From positions 9,767,124-9,831,123 of the forward strand of contig CM030932.1 in the NCBI GenBank assembly GCA_018136815.1: a stretch of DNA of 64,000 bases, written 5' to 3'. A program made the translations under genes and the position numbers. The DNA is from Isochrysis galbana (Eukaryota > Haptophyta > Isochrysidales > Isochrysidaceae). The notes beneath the pieces were generated by a model. The model ran no database searches. It was given only the letters and a program-made list of their open reading frames with translations, and was not told the DNA's origin. Positions 50,393 through 60,732 of the stretch are shown here, one piece after another (the first letter of the stretch is position 1; each line of letters starts with the position of its first letter).

Positions 50393-51157
50393 CTACGCTA
50401 CTCTAGTGGTGCCACACTCAGGGCAAAATCGGTAGCCGGGGATGTCGCCATTGCAGTTTGTACAATGCCAGTCGGCTCCGTCTGACGGGGGCAACTTTGC
50501 CATCCGCGCCATGGCCTCGCTATCCCACTCGCCAGCCTCCGTGCCGCAGTCTGGGCAAAACTTCCACGATTCTGGCATGGCCTCGTCACACCCACCGCAA
50601 ACGCCGGCCGGTGGAGGCTTCGGCGTCCCAGCAGCTAAACCACACTCCGCACAAAATTTAAAGCTCGGGGGGCAGATCTCGCCGCAATGGCAGTCCCATT
50701 GATCAGATACAGTAGGAGCAGGCTTTCGGCTTGGAACCCCCACGTCCGACTCACCGCACGATGGGCAGAACTTGAAGCTCCCCGACACGGTGCAGTCGCC
50801 ATCAGTCTCCGCGTCGTTCCTCTTGGTGCAAGAGCGGCAGATCCAGTCTCCATCTTTTGTACGCGCGGAGGGGTTGGGCACCTCGCTCTCCTTCTTGGAA
50901 ATTTGCGCCACCGGCTTTACCGGCGGCTTTGCCGGCGGCTTTGCCGAGTTTGACGAGACTGCCCGCATCGAGTCCAGCTTCTTGAGCGCAGCCATCTGGT
51001 CTGCGAGAGCGCTGGTGTCGTTCGGCCGTGGAGTTGTGTGTGGCGATTGGCCGGTGCTCGAGCTCAGGTTGGATCCAGTCCTGCTTCCCCAAGGCCTGGG
51101 CTTCGAGGGAGGCTTCGTGCTGGCGCCCTCTGCGACCGCCATGAGGTTGAAAGGCAT
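50393..51157 (-). CDS. zinc-ribbon protein with four C4 modules
   Basis: 254 aa, single exon. The N-terminal ~120 residues are Pro/Lys/Ser-rich and disordered (KPPAKPPVKP). Then come four C4 zinc modules: DWICRSCTKR ... FKFCPSCGES, WDCHCGEICPPSFKFCAECG, CGGCDEAMPESWKFCPDCG, and DWHCTNCNGDIPGYRFCPEC. The first resembles a RanBP2-type finger (DW.C..C...N.....C..C) with a long loop. Repetition of 'F/YKFC.(E/D)CG' shows module duplication. It likely binds RNA, ubiquitin or protein partners; no enzyme domain is present. The gene continues to the stop at 50393. Upstream coding-strand sequence is pyrimidine-rich (51160-51300). Confidence 0.75.
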   Translation of the reverse strand: MPFNLMAVAEGASTKPPSKPRPWGSRTGSNLSSSTGQSPHTTPRPNDTSALADQMAALKKLDSMRAVSSNSAKPPAKPPVKPVAQISKKESEVPNPSARTKDGDWICRSCTKRNDAETDGDCTVSGSFKFCPSCGESDVGVPSRKPAPTVSDQWDCHCGEICPPSFKFCAECGLAAGTPKPPPAGVCGGCDEAMPESWKFCPDCGTEAGEWDSEAMARMAKLPPSDGADWHCTNCNGDIPGYRFCPECGTTRVA

Positions 51158-51159
51158 TG

Positions 51160-51352
51160 TGGGCGGAGGGGAGGGAGGAAGGGGGAGAAGAGGGAGGGGA
51201 GAGGGAGGGAAGGGGGAGAGGAAGAGGTGAGCAAGAGGGGGAAGGAGGGAGGGAGGGAGGGAGGGAGGGAGGGAGGGAGGGAGAGAGGGGGTTGGAGAGG
51301 TCAGGAGGCGGACGCAAAGGCAGATGAGTTGAGTTTGTGTGTAGCGAGCGAC

Positions 51353-51400
<48 letters not shown>
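51160..51400. repeat. GGGA array and CT microsatellite
   Basis: GGGAGGGAGGGA array (51245-51290) on the plus strand, hence CCCT on the zinc-ribbon coding strand, then a pure CT run at 51357-51397. Confidence 0.85.
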
Positions 51401-51402
<2 letters not shown>

Positions 51403-51904
51403 TGAGAGGCTCTCGCTGCTGCTTTCTATTCATAAGAAGAAGAAGGAAAGATATTACTGTGAGTGGGGGGGAGGGGGGGGCACCACACCTTACACAGGAC
51501 ACGGGCGCAGGGTGTTATATTATGTGAGAGAGAGGCCCCCTACAGGGGAGAGTAGCAGAGACTCAAAAGGAAAAAAGAAGAAGAGATCACAAAGAAGAGA
51601 GGGGGAGAGAGAGACTTGAAGTTCGCAGAGAGGGTGTGGAGCGCGGAATGTTTAAATATTGTAAGTACCGATGGCAGTAGTAGTAGAGAGAGGGGAGAGG
51701 AGTCGTGTGTGAAGGCGTTTTGAGAGTATTCAGGTTGTTGGGCCCCCCTGGCAGCATTCACCATATTTATCCGCCGATTGTATATATATATATGTCTGTT
51801 GTCCACTCTTATCACATCATTTGAAAATCGTGGGAGGGAGAGGAGAGCCTGGTGAGGAGAGAGTAGAATTATGATTAGTTAGCCTCGAGGAAACAAGGAT
51901 AGGT
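51401..51904. other. low-complexity intergenic DNA
   Basis: GA-rich stretches (51560-51620) and a TATATATATATA run (51781-51792). No gene seen. Confidence 0.4.
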
Positions 51905-52440
51905 CGGTCAAACAGGGGCTTTTTAACTATTCGTTGGGGCTGGGCTGCATTTTTTGACCGTGGCGCGATGCCCAATAAAAATCCTCCGGGGGGGGGGGCC
52001 ACCTGCCACCACTAAAATCTTGGCGACGAAATGATGCGATTCGCCCCCCCCTTTCCCCCCTCCCTCACGCGCGCTAACGCTAGGGCGGTCAAACAGCTAT
52101 TTTAACTTCTAAGGGTGAAAATGGACCAAGTCAAGATTGAGGATTCATTACGAGATTTTTGGATATGGTGGCCGGATAGGTGTAACTAGCACATATCCGG
52201 TGCCCTTTGGGCCCTAGTCCCCCCACGGTAGCCCCCACAGCGATGCGTAACCAGAAAGCGGTCAAACAGTGTTTTTTTATAAGGGGTGAAAAAATGACCA
52301 TCTCAGAATTGAGGAAATTTAAGGATTTTTTTCGGGAGAAAGTTCCCAATACACCCAACTAGCACATATCCGGGGCCCATTAGGACCCGGACCCCCCCCT
52401 TGGGCCCCCATAACAAAACGTAATCAAAAACTGACAAAAG
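51905..52440. repeat. degenerate ~175-bp tandem repeat
   Basis: Units begin CGGTCAAACAG at about 51905, 52086 and 52259. Units 2 and 3 share AAGGGTGAAAA, TGACC/GGACC, ATTGAGGA, CAACTAGCACATATCCGG and CCCTTTGGGCCC-like blocks. The ACTAGCACATATCCGG block also occurs in reverse near 38413. Confidence 0.7.
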
Positions 52441-52877
52441 ACAAAAGACGCTAAAATCGCAAAAGCTCAAAAAGCCCAACTTCGAACCGATGCCGGGCGC
52501 GCTGCGTGGCCGTTTTCGACGATCCATCCGGATGGCGGACCCCACCAGATACCATATACGCATATCCCACCCGGATGGTCACGCCAATCGGGCATGCCGC
52601 GCGCCGAACCCTGCCCACCAACCACCGGGAGCCGGGAGGTGGTCTGAGGCGGAAACGGATCTTCGGAGGACCCCGACCCCGATGCGGGGAGGGGGGAATG
52701 GGCCCTCTCAACCAAGGGGACAGACTCCCCCTATCCGTAACCACCCTTGAGCGCTGTCAAACGTGCTAGTGGTGTAGCGATTGAAGATCGAAGTGGTCTC
52801 TCGCTCTCGGCTCTCCGGCGATCGGCGATCGGCGCAGGGTACTTACTACGTTCCACGCGTTGAGAAATGTAGTCTTG

Positions 52878-52990
52878 TAGATGTCAGAGCAAGGCTCATC
52901 TCACTCTTGGAGATGGCCTGCGAGGGCGCGCCGGCAGCTAGCGCGGAATGCGGTTCTTGCGGGGAGCTCATGGAGCTTTCCTCGGGGGTG
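52878..52990 (+). repeat. dispersed ~120-bp repeat, copy 2
   Basis: Matches 5197-5325 (GATGTCAGAGCAAGGCTCAT, GCGAGGGCGCGCC, GAGCTCATGGAGCTTTCCTCGG). Confidence 0.7.
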
Positions 52991-54047
52991 ACTACGGGCA
53001 TGGTGATCGACGCACGACGCACGACGCACGGAGGGCGCGGAAGTGTGGAAGGAGGCTTGTGGGAGGTGGTGGCAGGCGACTGGGGGTGGCTCAGGCGCGT
53101 GCTTGGCTGGTATTGACTCGTTGACTCGGGGTATAGACTCGGGAACTCGGGGGGACTCGCTTGGGAACACGGTGGGACTCGACGAAGTTGCTACATAAAC
53201 ACTCACAAGAAACCCAAACCCCAACGACCTTGGGCTCAGAAAACTAACGTAAACACTCCGGAATCATACGATAAACAAACCCTCCCCGTGCGACAAAGGC
53301 TGAGGTCGCGATCGCTCGTCATGCGCGAAGAAATACGGAAAGAGAGCGCAAAACTACGCAAACGAAGGGTTCAAACTATCGTTAAAGTGAAAACTCGTCC
53401 GCTGAAGCCAACGCGGAGGGTCGAGGAGAGGTCCAAACTCGCGCGGGGGAAGAAGGCGATGTGCAGAGAGACCTTCTAGACAAGCGACGAGCAAGGGGCG
53501 ACGAAACAAGACGCGAGACGCGGGGCGCGTGCCATTCGTTCTTCCTTTCTTTCACCGAAAACGCGGCGAAACTAACGTTAAACATCGGTACCCCCTCCGC
53601 GAGAATCGCGAAGAAGAACGGACGAGATGGAGGCAATCATCGAAGGAATCGCGAGAGGAATCGAAGCGAGGGGGGGGAAACAGCGCGCGCGGGGGGGGAA
53701 CGAACGACGGCCGGAGGAAACGAACCGCGCGCGGAGGAGAAGAACCTCGCGCGGGGGGGGGGGAATAATATAACGGCCGGAGGCGACGGATGGCACGCCG
53801 AGAGGAAGAACCTGCCGCGGGGGGCGAGGGACCGAGGGCACGGCGGGGCAGCGTGGGAGGGCGCGAGGGTGATCTCGGAGCGAGATCGCGTCCTTTCCCT
53901 CGCGGAGCGCAGAGAGACCCCCACGGAACATCCTGGGACCGGAGAATGTTTTGGACGAAACTTCCCTCCGTCGGCCGAGGAGAGGAGGACGGAGAGAGAG
54001 AGAGAGAGAGTCTCGCAGAGCAACTGCGGAACGAGAAGTCGAAGTCA
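52991..54047. other. flank of the retroelement, GA/GC-rich, no gene seen
   Basis: Contains GACTCGGG/GACTCG short repeats (53118-53185) and degenerate GCGCGCGG.GG..GAAC units (53680-53770). Long antisense frames here are compositional. Confidence 0.4.
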
Positions 54048-54279
54048 TGCCGGTTTATTACCTTAAACGAGCCAACAATTATAGTAACAGCAAAAACAAA
54101 ATTCGAATCGCAAATTTCGAGACCAAAATCTGCAAACCTGGACTTCAGACCATGGGGAATCCGAATCTGTGTGTCTTGTGCGTCAGTGGCAACACGGGGA
54201 ACTGTTCAATTGTAATTGTGAGCGCGTACCTTACACGAATATTCATGCCTACAGCCTTCAGATGGGCAGGAATACAACA
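54048..54279 (-). repeat. Ty3/gypsy 3' LTR
   Basis: On the minus strand starts TGTTGTATTC directly after a GGGGGG polypurine tract (54280-54285) and ends AATAAACCGGCA; TG...CA, 232 bp. Homologous to 9362-9578. An AATAAA polyadenylation-like signal lies near its end. Confidence 0.7.
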
Positions 54280-54543
54280 CCCCCCGACTTAAATCGAGAC
54301 GTCTCCCGATGTCGAGCCAAGAGAGTTCATTTAACCATACGAGACGAGAGACTTAGAAGAGGAGGATTAACCCATGGATCCAAAGCGAGCACAAAATCGG
54401 CAGCTTAGCGCGGCGGCCCCCGATTTCGTACGCCACGTCCTACCACGTTCTCCCTTTTACAGGAGTTTTGCTCGGGCAGTTGCGCTGGGTCAGGCGCTGA
54501 CGCGACGCTAATCATCCACTTCCGGTCGACTTAGCACTTAGCG

Positions 54544-57500
54544 CTACGAACGTGAACGAGAACGGGTACGACTTGAAGGCAGATCAGGAGGAATACGATT
54601 TGACTCTTGAACTCGACGTGGAACTTGATTAGACTGGGGACTTGAACTTGGACTTGAAGAGGAGTCTACAGCGGAGTGAGCTTGGGGTTGAACCGGACGG
54701 CGGTCGAAAGTGGTGTCGTACGACTCAACTAGATCAGCACAACGCCGAAGCAACTCAATTCGAGACTCCCAAGTAGCTTCAGAACGAGGATAGCCGCGCC
54801 ATTTGACGAGATACTTGAATGAAACTCCATCGCCCTTGCGATCGAGTAACTCTTCGACCAAATACTCATCTCCAGCGAGCGGAGACGAATCGGTGACGGT
54901 AAAGTACGGACGAAGATTGGAAATGTGAACTTCATCCTTGACTTGACGATTTTCGAGATCGCGTAGACGGTATCGAGTGGCCGAGATGGCTTCTTCTACT
55001 CGGTAAGGACCGGAGTAGAGGTATTGAAGTTTGTTGGCGTGGCCAGGGATTCGACGACAAACTCTGTCTCCTTGTTTGAAGGTAACACCGAGTTTAGACT
55101 TTTGAGAGGCGGAGCGCATCGATTCACGTTGGGCTTCTTGAGTACTTTCGAGGGCGGAACGCCACGACTCGAGAAGCTTCTTATTGAGCTCGGTGGCGTA
55201 AGTGACGGCATCGGACGGAGGCCTAGATGGAAGCAACTCAAGAACAGGAGCAGGGTCAGCAAGTTGAGCTGGAAGACGAAGCTCCCGACCAAACAAGATA
55301 GCCGCGGGTGACTTGGGTACGACGCGACCGGCGGTCGCTCGCATAGACATGAGAAGAAACGGAAGGTGATCGACCCAATGGGCGCCGCCTTCATTGGAGA
55401 CTCGAGTCATCGTGAGGAGAGTTTGTTGAGCTCTTTCTACTAGCCCTACGCCTTCGTGGCGATAGGCTTCAGTAGTGCTCAAGTCCGTGCCGGTCGCTTT
55501 GAGAATTAGGTCCACTAATCGAGAGCAAAGATTCGAGCCGGCGTCGGTTCGAAGTTGGCGAGGGACTCCATAACGAGATACGATGAGACGCATGAAGACG
55601 TCTAGACATTTCGAGGACGAGGGGTTACCGTTGCAAGGCTCAGCTTCAATCCAACGAGAGAGAGAATCGACGAAAACAATCAGCTTGTCAAAACCGGAGC
55701 GGCCGGATACGAAATCGTGAGTGGGCGCCATCGAAAGAATATCGCAATAGACGACGTCGAAAGGATAAGATCCGATGGAAAGACCGGATGGATGGGCGAG
55801 CGGTCGCGGTAACGGTTTACCAAGAGTGCATTCGTGGCACTCTCGAACGTATTCCGATACAGAGGCGGACATGCCAGGCCAGTACACTCGAGTACGAAGT
55901 AGGGTAGACGTCCTTGTCGCACCTGGGTGACCAAGGTGGTCATGGTAGGCGCGGAGGTACGTGTCACGAAGGGACTCCGGAATGTACAAACGAAGAGGAG
56001 CCTCTTCCGCTTCTGAGGAGCGGTAGTAGAGTAGGCCATCGCGAAGGAGGAATCGGGAACTTTTCTTCGACGACGAGCTAGAGTCAATCGAAGAGGAAGC
56101 TTTCGGAAGGATCGACTCGACTTCAGAAAGGATCGAGCTGGCGAGATCGTCGGTAGAGAGCGCTTGACGTAATTCGTCGGCATGAGGCACGCCCACATCG
56201 AGATACGAGGAGGTAATCGACTCCGAAGATTCCGATGCTTGACGAGCGAGCCTATCGCTTGCTTGTTGGCGGCGAGCGGTGAGGGTGGATGAAGTAACCG
56301 CGGCGGCGACTATGTCGTGAATTTCAGAAGAATCGAAAGAATGGGCGTCACTCTCCTCGAGATGGAGAGGATCGTGATCAGGCTCGAGAGCAACTAAGCG
56401 GGATAAGCCGTCGGCGTCCCAGTGAGTGACTCCAGGTTTGTGCACGACGTCGAATCTATATTCGGCTAGCTTTAGGACCCATCGCATGAGGCGCGAGGCT
56501 GGACCACCGGTGACTTGATCTTTCATCGTGTGAAGCCAGCGCAAAGCTGAATGGTCTACGACGAGGGTGAAGTGGCGACCCCAAAGATAAGGCCTCCAAT
56601 TTCGGATCGATTCTAGCGCTGCTAGAAGTTCGATTTCAGTGACTGTCCAATGGCGCTCAGCCGGACTCAAGCTACGACCGTAGTATGCAACGACGCGCTC
56701 TCTCCCTTCGTCGTCTTTTTGGGCGAGGACGCCGGCGATGCCGAGCTTGCTAGCACCGTCGGTTTTAACGAGGAAAGGACGGTCGTCTCGAGGAGGTGCA
56801 AGTACGGGTTCTTCACAGATAGCTTGCTTGAGATCTTCGATAGCCTGTCGACAGGCTTCTGTTTGCGACTCGACCGGGACGTCGCACCCTTTCCGCGTGA
56901 GAGCGGTTAACGGCGCCGCACGGATCGCAAAACGACGGATGAAACGGCGGTAGTAGGAGCACAATCCAAGGAACGAACGGACGGCTTCGATCGAGTTGAT
57001 TTGGGTTGGGTCGATTTTCGAGACAGCTTCCACTTTCTTGGGATCCATCCGAAGACCTTCACGCGAAACAACGTGGCCGAGATATTCAGCCGAGGTGGCA
57101 AAGAAAACGCATTTCGACATCTTGCAAGTGAGGCCCGCCCAGATGAGACGTTCCAAGACAAGATCAAGACGGTGTAACATTTGTTGGAATGACGACTCTT
57201 CCCTGGCCTGCAGCGAGTCACCTACACCTGTCGACCAGGCGCCGACATCATCCAAGTATGGCATACAAATCTCCCATGCCAGCCCACCGAGAACGGCGTC
57301 CATGAGGCGGCACATATACGAGGGACCGGATTGAACACCGAAAGGCAAGTAATTGAACTCGTACTTGCCGCGATGAGTAGTGAACGCGGTGATATGTTTA
57401 TCGGATTCTTTGATCGGTATACCCCAGAAACCAGATGCCAGGTCCAGGGTGCAAAGGAATAGAGAATCGAGGTTGCCTTGACCGGACGACAATCGGTCGA

Positions 57501-60500
57501 TGGCTTCTACCGTGAGGGGAAGAGGGCTGTCCTCTAGACGAAGCTTGGAGTTGACGTCGCGATAATCTACGCAGAAACGTACGGAGCCATCCTTCTTAGT
57601 GACTAACACGACTCGAGAGGCCCACGACGAATTTGATTTCCTAATGATGCCCGCGGACTCCATCTTGCAAACTTCGTCCTCTATGATCTTCTCACCCTCT
57701 CGTCCAACTCTAGACGGTGCGTGACGGTGAGCTTCGGCTCCGGGGTTGAGCGGTAGCTCTACCTCCATCACGTGAGTGTGATTCGGGTTAGTCGGGTCAA
57801 TTGCAAAAGCAGCGATACGTCGGGCCAGTAGACGACGAACTTGTTCACGTTGGGGCATCGAGAGACGGCCCTCGGGGTCGATCTTGGCTGCCTCGAGGAG
57901 CTTGCGTTGGTCCTCGTTGAGCGACTCAATCACATCCGGCGAGTTATTGTCACCGACGCGGTGATAAGTTCCAGCGTGAATCTTGAATCGAACCTGTAGC
58001 GAAGCTACAGGATGGAACGACGGAAGGTGTAGTGGTTTGGGGTCAGTATTGGCCACCGTAACCGCGATGGTGTGGTCGGATTTCGGCCTCTCTACTTGAG
58101 GGATGACGAGCGGAGAGCTGTCAATAGTCTCGCGTGTAGGGAGTCGGTCCACGAGCATGGCGCAGTCTTCGTGTTCTCGAAGAGCTAGCGGAATTCGGAC
58201 GTGAAACGTCGCCCGATGATAGGCCGGGATCGTGATAGGTTCATGGGTATATAGGAGGTACTCGGAGCCACAAGACGCCGGCGCTTTGGCGGCAAACTCA
58301 TCGGCCGTGTTGAAGAGCGGCTCGGAGACTAGCTGGTTGTCGTTTTCGGCGGCTTGCGGCCCTCGGAAGAAGTCAGTCGTGATTGGGTTCGCGGAGGTCG
58401 GACAGACCTGTGCACAAGTCATGCTGACAGGGACCACCGCTATCGGTGACGTCGAGACGCGAAAGATCGGCGGAGCGTCGGGGCTTGGACTGCCATTAAC
58501 CTCAAGAGGAGCCACCGTGGATGGGGCACCGAGGGTGATAGAGCCGTCCGCGCTGTCGGAGGCGAGCTGAATCGAAGCGGCGTGCGTAGCTAAGAAGTCG
58601 TTCCCGAGCAGTAGCATCGGGTTGCCTTCAATCACCATGAACGTATGACGAAAGAGAAATCCACCGACGGAGAAAACGATTCGAGCCTTGCCTCGCGTGA
58701 TAAGAGGTAGGCCGTCTGGGCCATGGAGCGGTGTCACTACGGCTTGCGGCAGCCGCTCGACGCATGCGTCGTTGGGTAGGCTGGACAAGAGGGAAGTGGT
58801 CACGACCGACGGGCCAGCTCCGGTGTCAGCGAGTGTGCTGTTGACCGTGAGGGCGGAGTCGGCTAAGATTACTCCTTCTTTGCCGGCAGCCTCGCCGGAG
58901 CGGCAGACCATTAGATCTCGAACATATAGACAATGCCTTGGGTAGGCAGATGGTAGGGTATCCACGACGCTCTCCGGCCGGTGCTCGGTCACGTGTGCAA
59001 TGGTGTCGGACAGGGACGGGGTTGGTCGCCAGCGTCGTTGCTCGGGTGAATTCGTCGTCAAACTGGTCGTCGTCTCTTCGGGTACTCCGACTGCCGCTAT
59101 CGTGGCAGAGGGCCTAGAGGGGTCGTCCTCGTTGGTAGCGGTACAGGGTGATAGCTTGGGACTAGTGTAGCCCAGGCCTCTCTTGTCGGTGGGGTGCCTC
59201 GGGTGGTCGGACATCTTTTCCCAATCTTTCTCGAGACGGGCTTGGGCTTCTGTCTTGGGTCTTCGAACTAATGAGGCTAGCTCTTCGGCGCGGATGCCTT
59301 TGGCTTCCACGAACTCGATCGGCGCTCGGACGGCAGCGGCGAGGTCGGATTCCTCGTCGGCGTTTCGTCCGGCTAGAGCTTGCGCTCTTATTTCGTCAGC
59401 GGTTTCGAGCGTGACGTTGGACCATTTCTGGTCCCCGTTCACTCCGAATGATTGCCATTGTTGGCGCCGCTTCCGGAGAGTCGTCGGCGTCGTCGGACGC
59501 GGCGAGCTCGCGCGTGCCGGAGGCGGGGCGGTCCATGGAGAGAATGGGTCGTGGAGTGTAGACTCGGAGGCGTGGAGTGGCTTGTCGTTGTCGTGGTTAT
59601 CGTGGGTTTCTTTTTGGTCTTCGTGGTTGTCTGACTCGGGAGTAGCTGGACGGGAAACAACGGGGTCGGAAGAAACTTCACTCGTTTCCCTCCCCCTCTC
59701 ATAACGATGAAGAGCCGACCACGGCTCGTAGGCGGTAGCCTCGGTCGAGCTAAGTGAAGGCCGGTCCAATAGGCTGCACCGCGCGCAAGCGAGTAGCTCT
59801 AACGCGGACAATTTCTTCGTCGACGTCTGGTCTCGCTGTTGGCTCAAATGTCGAAGAAGAACAGGCATCCAATGGATCGCCATCGCTCCAGCTACACCGA
59901 CGTAGGTGCGGCTGCGAAGAGCGCCACGGTGCGGTGAAGGAGAGAGGTTAGCCATGGTCGACTCACGGCCATCCACGACGCAAGTTGGCTGGAGGGGCGG
60001 CAGCCCTTTGGTGAGGTACAACCCGGTGGCTTTCTGGTGTCCAGTGCCGTGCTCCCAGGGTTGGACGAATTGGGTCGGGGTCAACCCCCCGACTAAACGG
60101 CGAGCTTCCGCATGCATCCGAGGGTTCTCGACCGCTACAAACGGAGCAGTGGCGGAGGCCATTGACTTGAAGACGCGAGCGGCCGACTCAAGAGCGGCAC
60201 GACGTCCGGGTTCTTGGGAGAGCCATTGACTGCTGACAGCGGAGAGGTACGTGCAGGGCGGGTGGGCGATGACTAGGTCCCAACCTAGGTTTTGGACATG
60301 AAGCGCGTCGCCTTGGAAGTGGGGCACGTAATCGATCTCGGAAGGATACAAATCGCACGTAGCTACATCAGCACCGGCGAGTAGGAACATGGAGGAGACG
60401 ACGCCGCTCGTCTCGCCAACGACGAGAACGCGTGGTGCGTGACAGCCAGACGTCAGCCCGTCTTGGACTCGTTGATTCATCTTCGTGAGCTCAGCGCAAA

Positions 60501-60732
60501 GCTCATCGAAGTGCTTGGGTAGCGCGGCGGCAGGCGAGGCTAGGGTGCCATTGCGAGGCCGGCGAAGCTCTTGGGCTGCCTCCGTGAGGTGCCGAGGTAA
60601 TACCACCGCAGAGCCGCTCGCTCGTGCACGAAGAGAGGCGAGAGCGTGGGAGAGCGGGTGACGGGGTATCATCACGGGTGCCGACATCGGAGTTGTTTTG
60701 AGAGGAATCGAAGGACTGGATCGCGGACGCAT
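54544..60732 (-). CDS. Ty3/gypsy chromovirus polyprotein with N-terminal DNA methyltransferase-like domain
   Basis: 2062 aa, no internal stop. Residues ~100-290 are a phage-style cytosine methyltransferase-like domain: RVLVVGETSGVVSSMFLLAG (SAM loop), CDLYPSE, WDLVIAHPPCTYLS (PPC motif, Cys160), PFVAVENPRMH (ENP motif), LPPLQPTCVVDGRES, and RSRTYVGVAGAMAIHW. Then a long linker, retropepsin (~634, LADTGAGPSVV ... LLLGNDFL), reverse transcriptase (VCKMESAGIIRKSNSSWAS; FCVDYRDVN; catalytic YLDDVGAW ~1158), RNase H (VKTDGASKLGIAGVLAQ; TEIELLAAL), integrase (HDHLGHPG ... CHECTLG zinc finger; CDIL, RTDAGSN, VGLVERAQQ as the D-D-E triad), and a C-terminal chromodomain (~1955-2010, KYLVKWRGYPRSEATWE). 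All catalytic residues are present, so the element could be active. ATG 60732 opens the frame. Confidence 0.93.
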   Translation of the reverse strand: MRPRSSPSIPLKTTPMSAPVMIPRHPLSHALASLRARASGSAVVLPRHLTEAAQELRRPRNGTLASPAAALPKHFDELCAELTKMNQRVQDGLTSGCHAPRVLVVGETSGVVSSMFLLAGADVATCDLYPSEIDYVPHFQGDALHVQNLGWDLVIAHPPCTYLSAVSSQWLSQEPGRRAALESAARVFKSMASATAPFVAVENPRMHAEARRLVGGLTPTQFVQPWEHGTGHQKATGLYLTKGLPPLQPTCVVDGRESTMANLSPSPHRGALRSRTYVGVAGAMAIHWMPVLLRHLSQQRDQTSTKKLSALELLACARCSLLDRPSLSSTEATAYEPWSALHRYERGRETSEVSSDPVVSRPATPESDNHEDQKETHDNHDNDKPLHASESTLHDPFSPWTAPPPARASSPRPTTPTTLRKRRQQWQSFGVNGDQKWSNVTLETADEIRAQALAGRNADEESDLAAAVRAPIEFVEAKGIRAEELASLVRRPKTEAQARLEKDWEKMSDHPRHPTDKRGLGYTSPKLSPCTATNEDDPSRPSATIAAVGVPEETTTSLTTNSPEQRRWRPTPSLSDTIAHVTEHRPESVVDTLPSAYPRHCLYVRDLMVCRSGEAAGKEGVILADSALTVNSTLADTGAGPSVVTTSLLSSLPNDACVERLPQAVVTPLHGPDGLPLITRGKARIVFSVGGFLFRHTFMVIEGNPMLLLGNDFLATHAASIQLASDSADGSITLGAPSTVAPLEVNGSPSPDAPPIFRVSTSPIAVVPVSMTCAQVCPTSANPITTDFFRGPQAAENDNQLVSEPLFNTADEFAAKAPASCGSEYLLYTHEPITIPAYHRATFHVRIPLALREHEDCAMLVDRLPTRETIDSSPLVIPQVERPKSDHTIAVTVANTDPKPLHLPSFHPVASLQVRFKIHAGTYHRVGDNNSPDVIESLNEDQRKLLEAAKIDPEGRLSMPQREQVRRLLARRIAAFAIDPTNPNHTHVMEVELPLNPGAEAHRHAPSRVGREGEKIIEDEVCKMESAGIIRKSNSSWASRVVLVTKKDGSVRFCVDYRDVNSKLRLEDSPLPLTVEAIDRLSSGQGNLDSLFLCTLDLASGFWGIPIKESDKHITAFTTHRGKYEFNYLPFGVQSGPSYMCRLMDAVLGGLAWEICMPYLDDVGAWSTGVGDSLQAREESSFQQMLHRLDLVLERLIWAGLTCKMSKCVFFATSAEYLGHVVSREGLRMDPKKVEAVSKIDPTQINSIEAVRSFLGLCSYYRRFIRRFAIRAAPLTALTRKGCDVPVESQTEACRQAIEDLKQAICEEPVLAPPRDDRPFLVKTDGASKLGIAGVLAQKDDEGRERVVAYYGRSLSPAERHWTVTEIELLAALESIRNWRPYLWGRHFTLVVDHSALRWLHTMKDQVTGGPASRLMRWVLKLAEYRFDVVHKPGVTHWDADGLSRLVALEPDHDPLHLEESDAHSFDSSEIHDIVAAAVTSSTLTARRQQASDRLARQASESSESITSSYLDVGVPHADELRQALSTDDLASSILSEVESILPKASSSIDSSSSSKKSSRFLLRDGLLYYRSSEAEEAPLRLYIPESLRDTYLRAYHDHLGHPGATRTSTLLRTRVYWPGMSASVSEYVRECHECTLGKPLPRPLAHPSGLSIGSYPFDVVYCDILSMAPTHDFVSGRSGFDKLIVFVDSLSRWIEAEPCNGNPSSSKCLDVFMRLIVSRYGVPRQLRTDAGSNLCSRLVDLILKATGTDLSTTEAYRHEGVGLVERAQQTLLTMTRVSNEGGAHWVDHLPFLLMSMRATAGRVVPKSPAAILFGRELRLPAQLADPAPVLELLPSRPPSDAVTYATELNKKLLESWRSALESTQEAQRESMRSASQKSKLGVTFKQGDRVCRRIPGHANKLQYLYSGPYRVEEAISATRYRLRDLENRQVKDEVHISNLRPYFTVTDSSPLAGDEYLVEELLDRKGDGVSFKYLVKWRGYPRSEATWESRIELLRRCADLVESYDTTFDRRPVQPQAHSAVDSSSSPSSSPQSNQVPRRVQESNRIPPDLPSSRTRSRSRS

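Noticed and set aside
59183-59704. Plus-strand ORF opposite the retroelement polyprotein
   Set aside because: Antisense shadow of the Ser/Arg-rich linker; repeated identically at 62599-63120 only because the element is duplicated.
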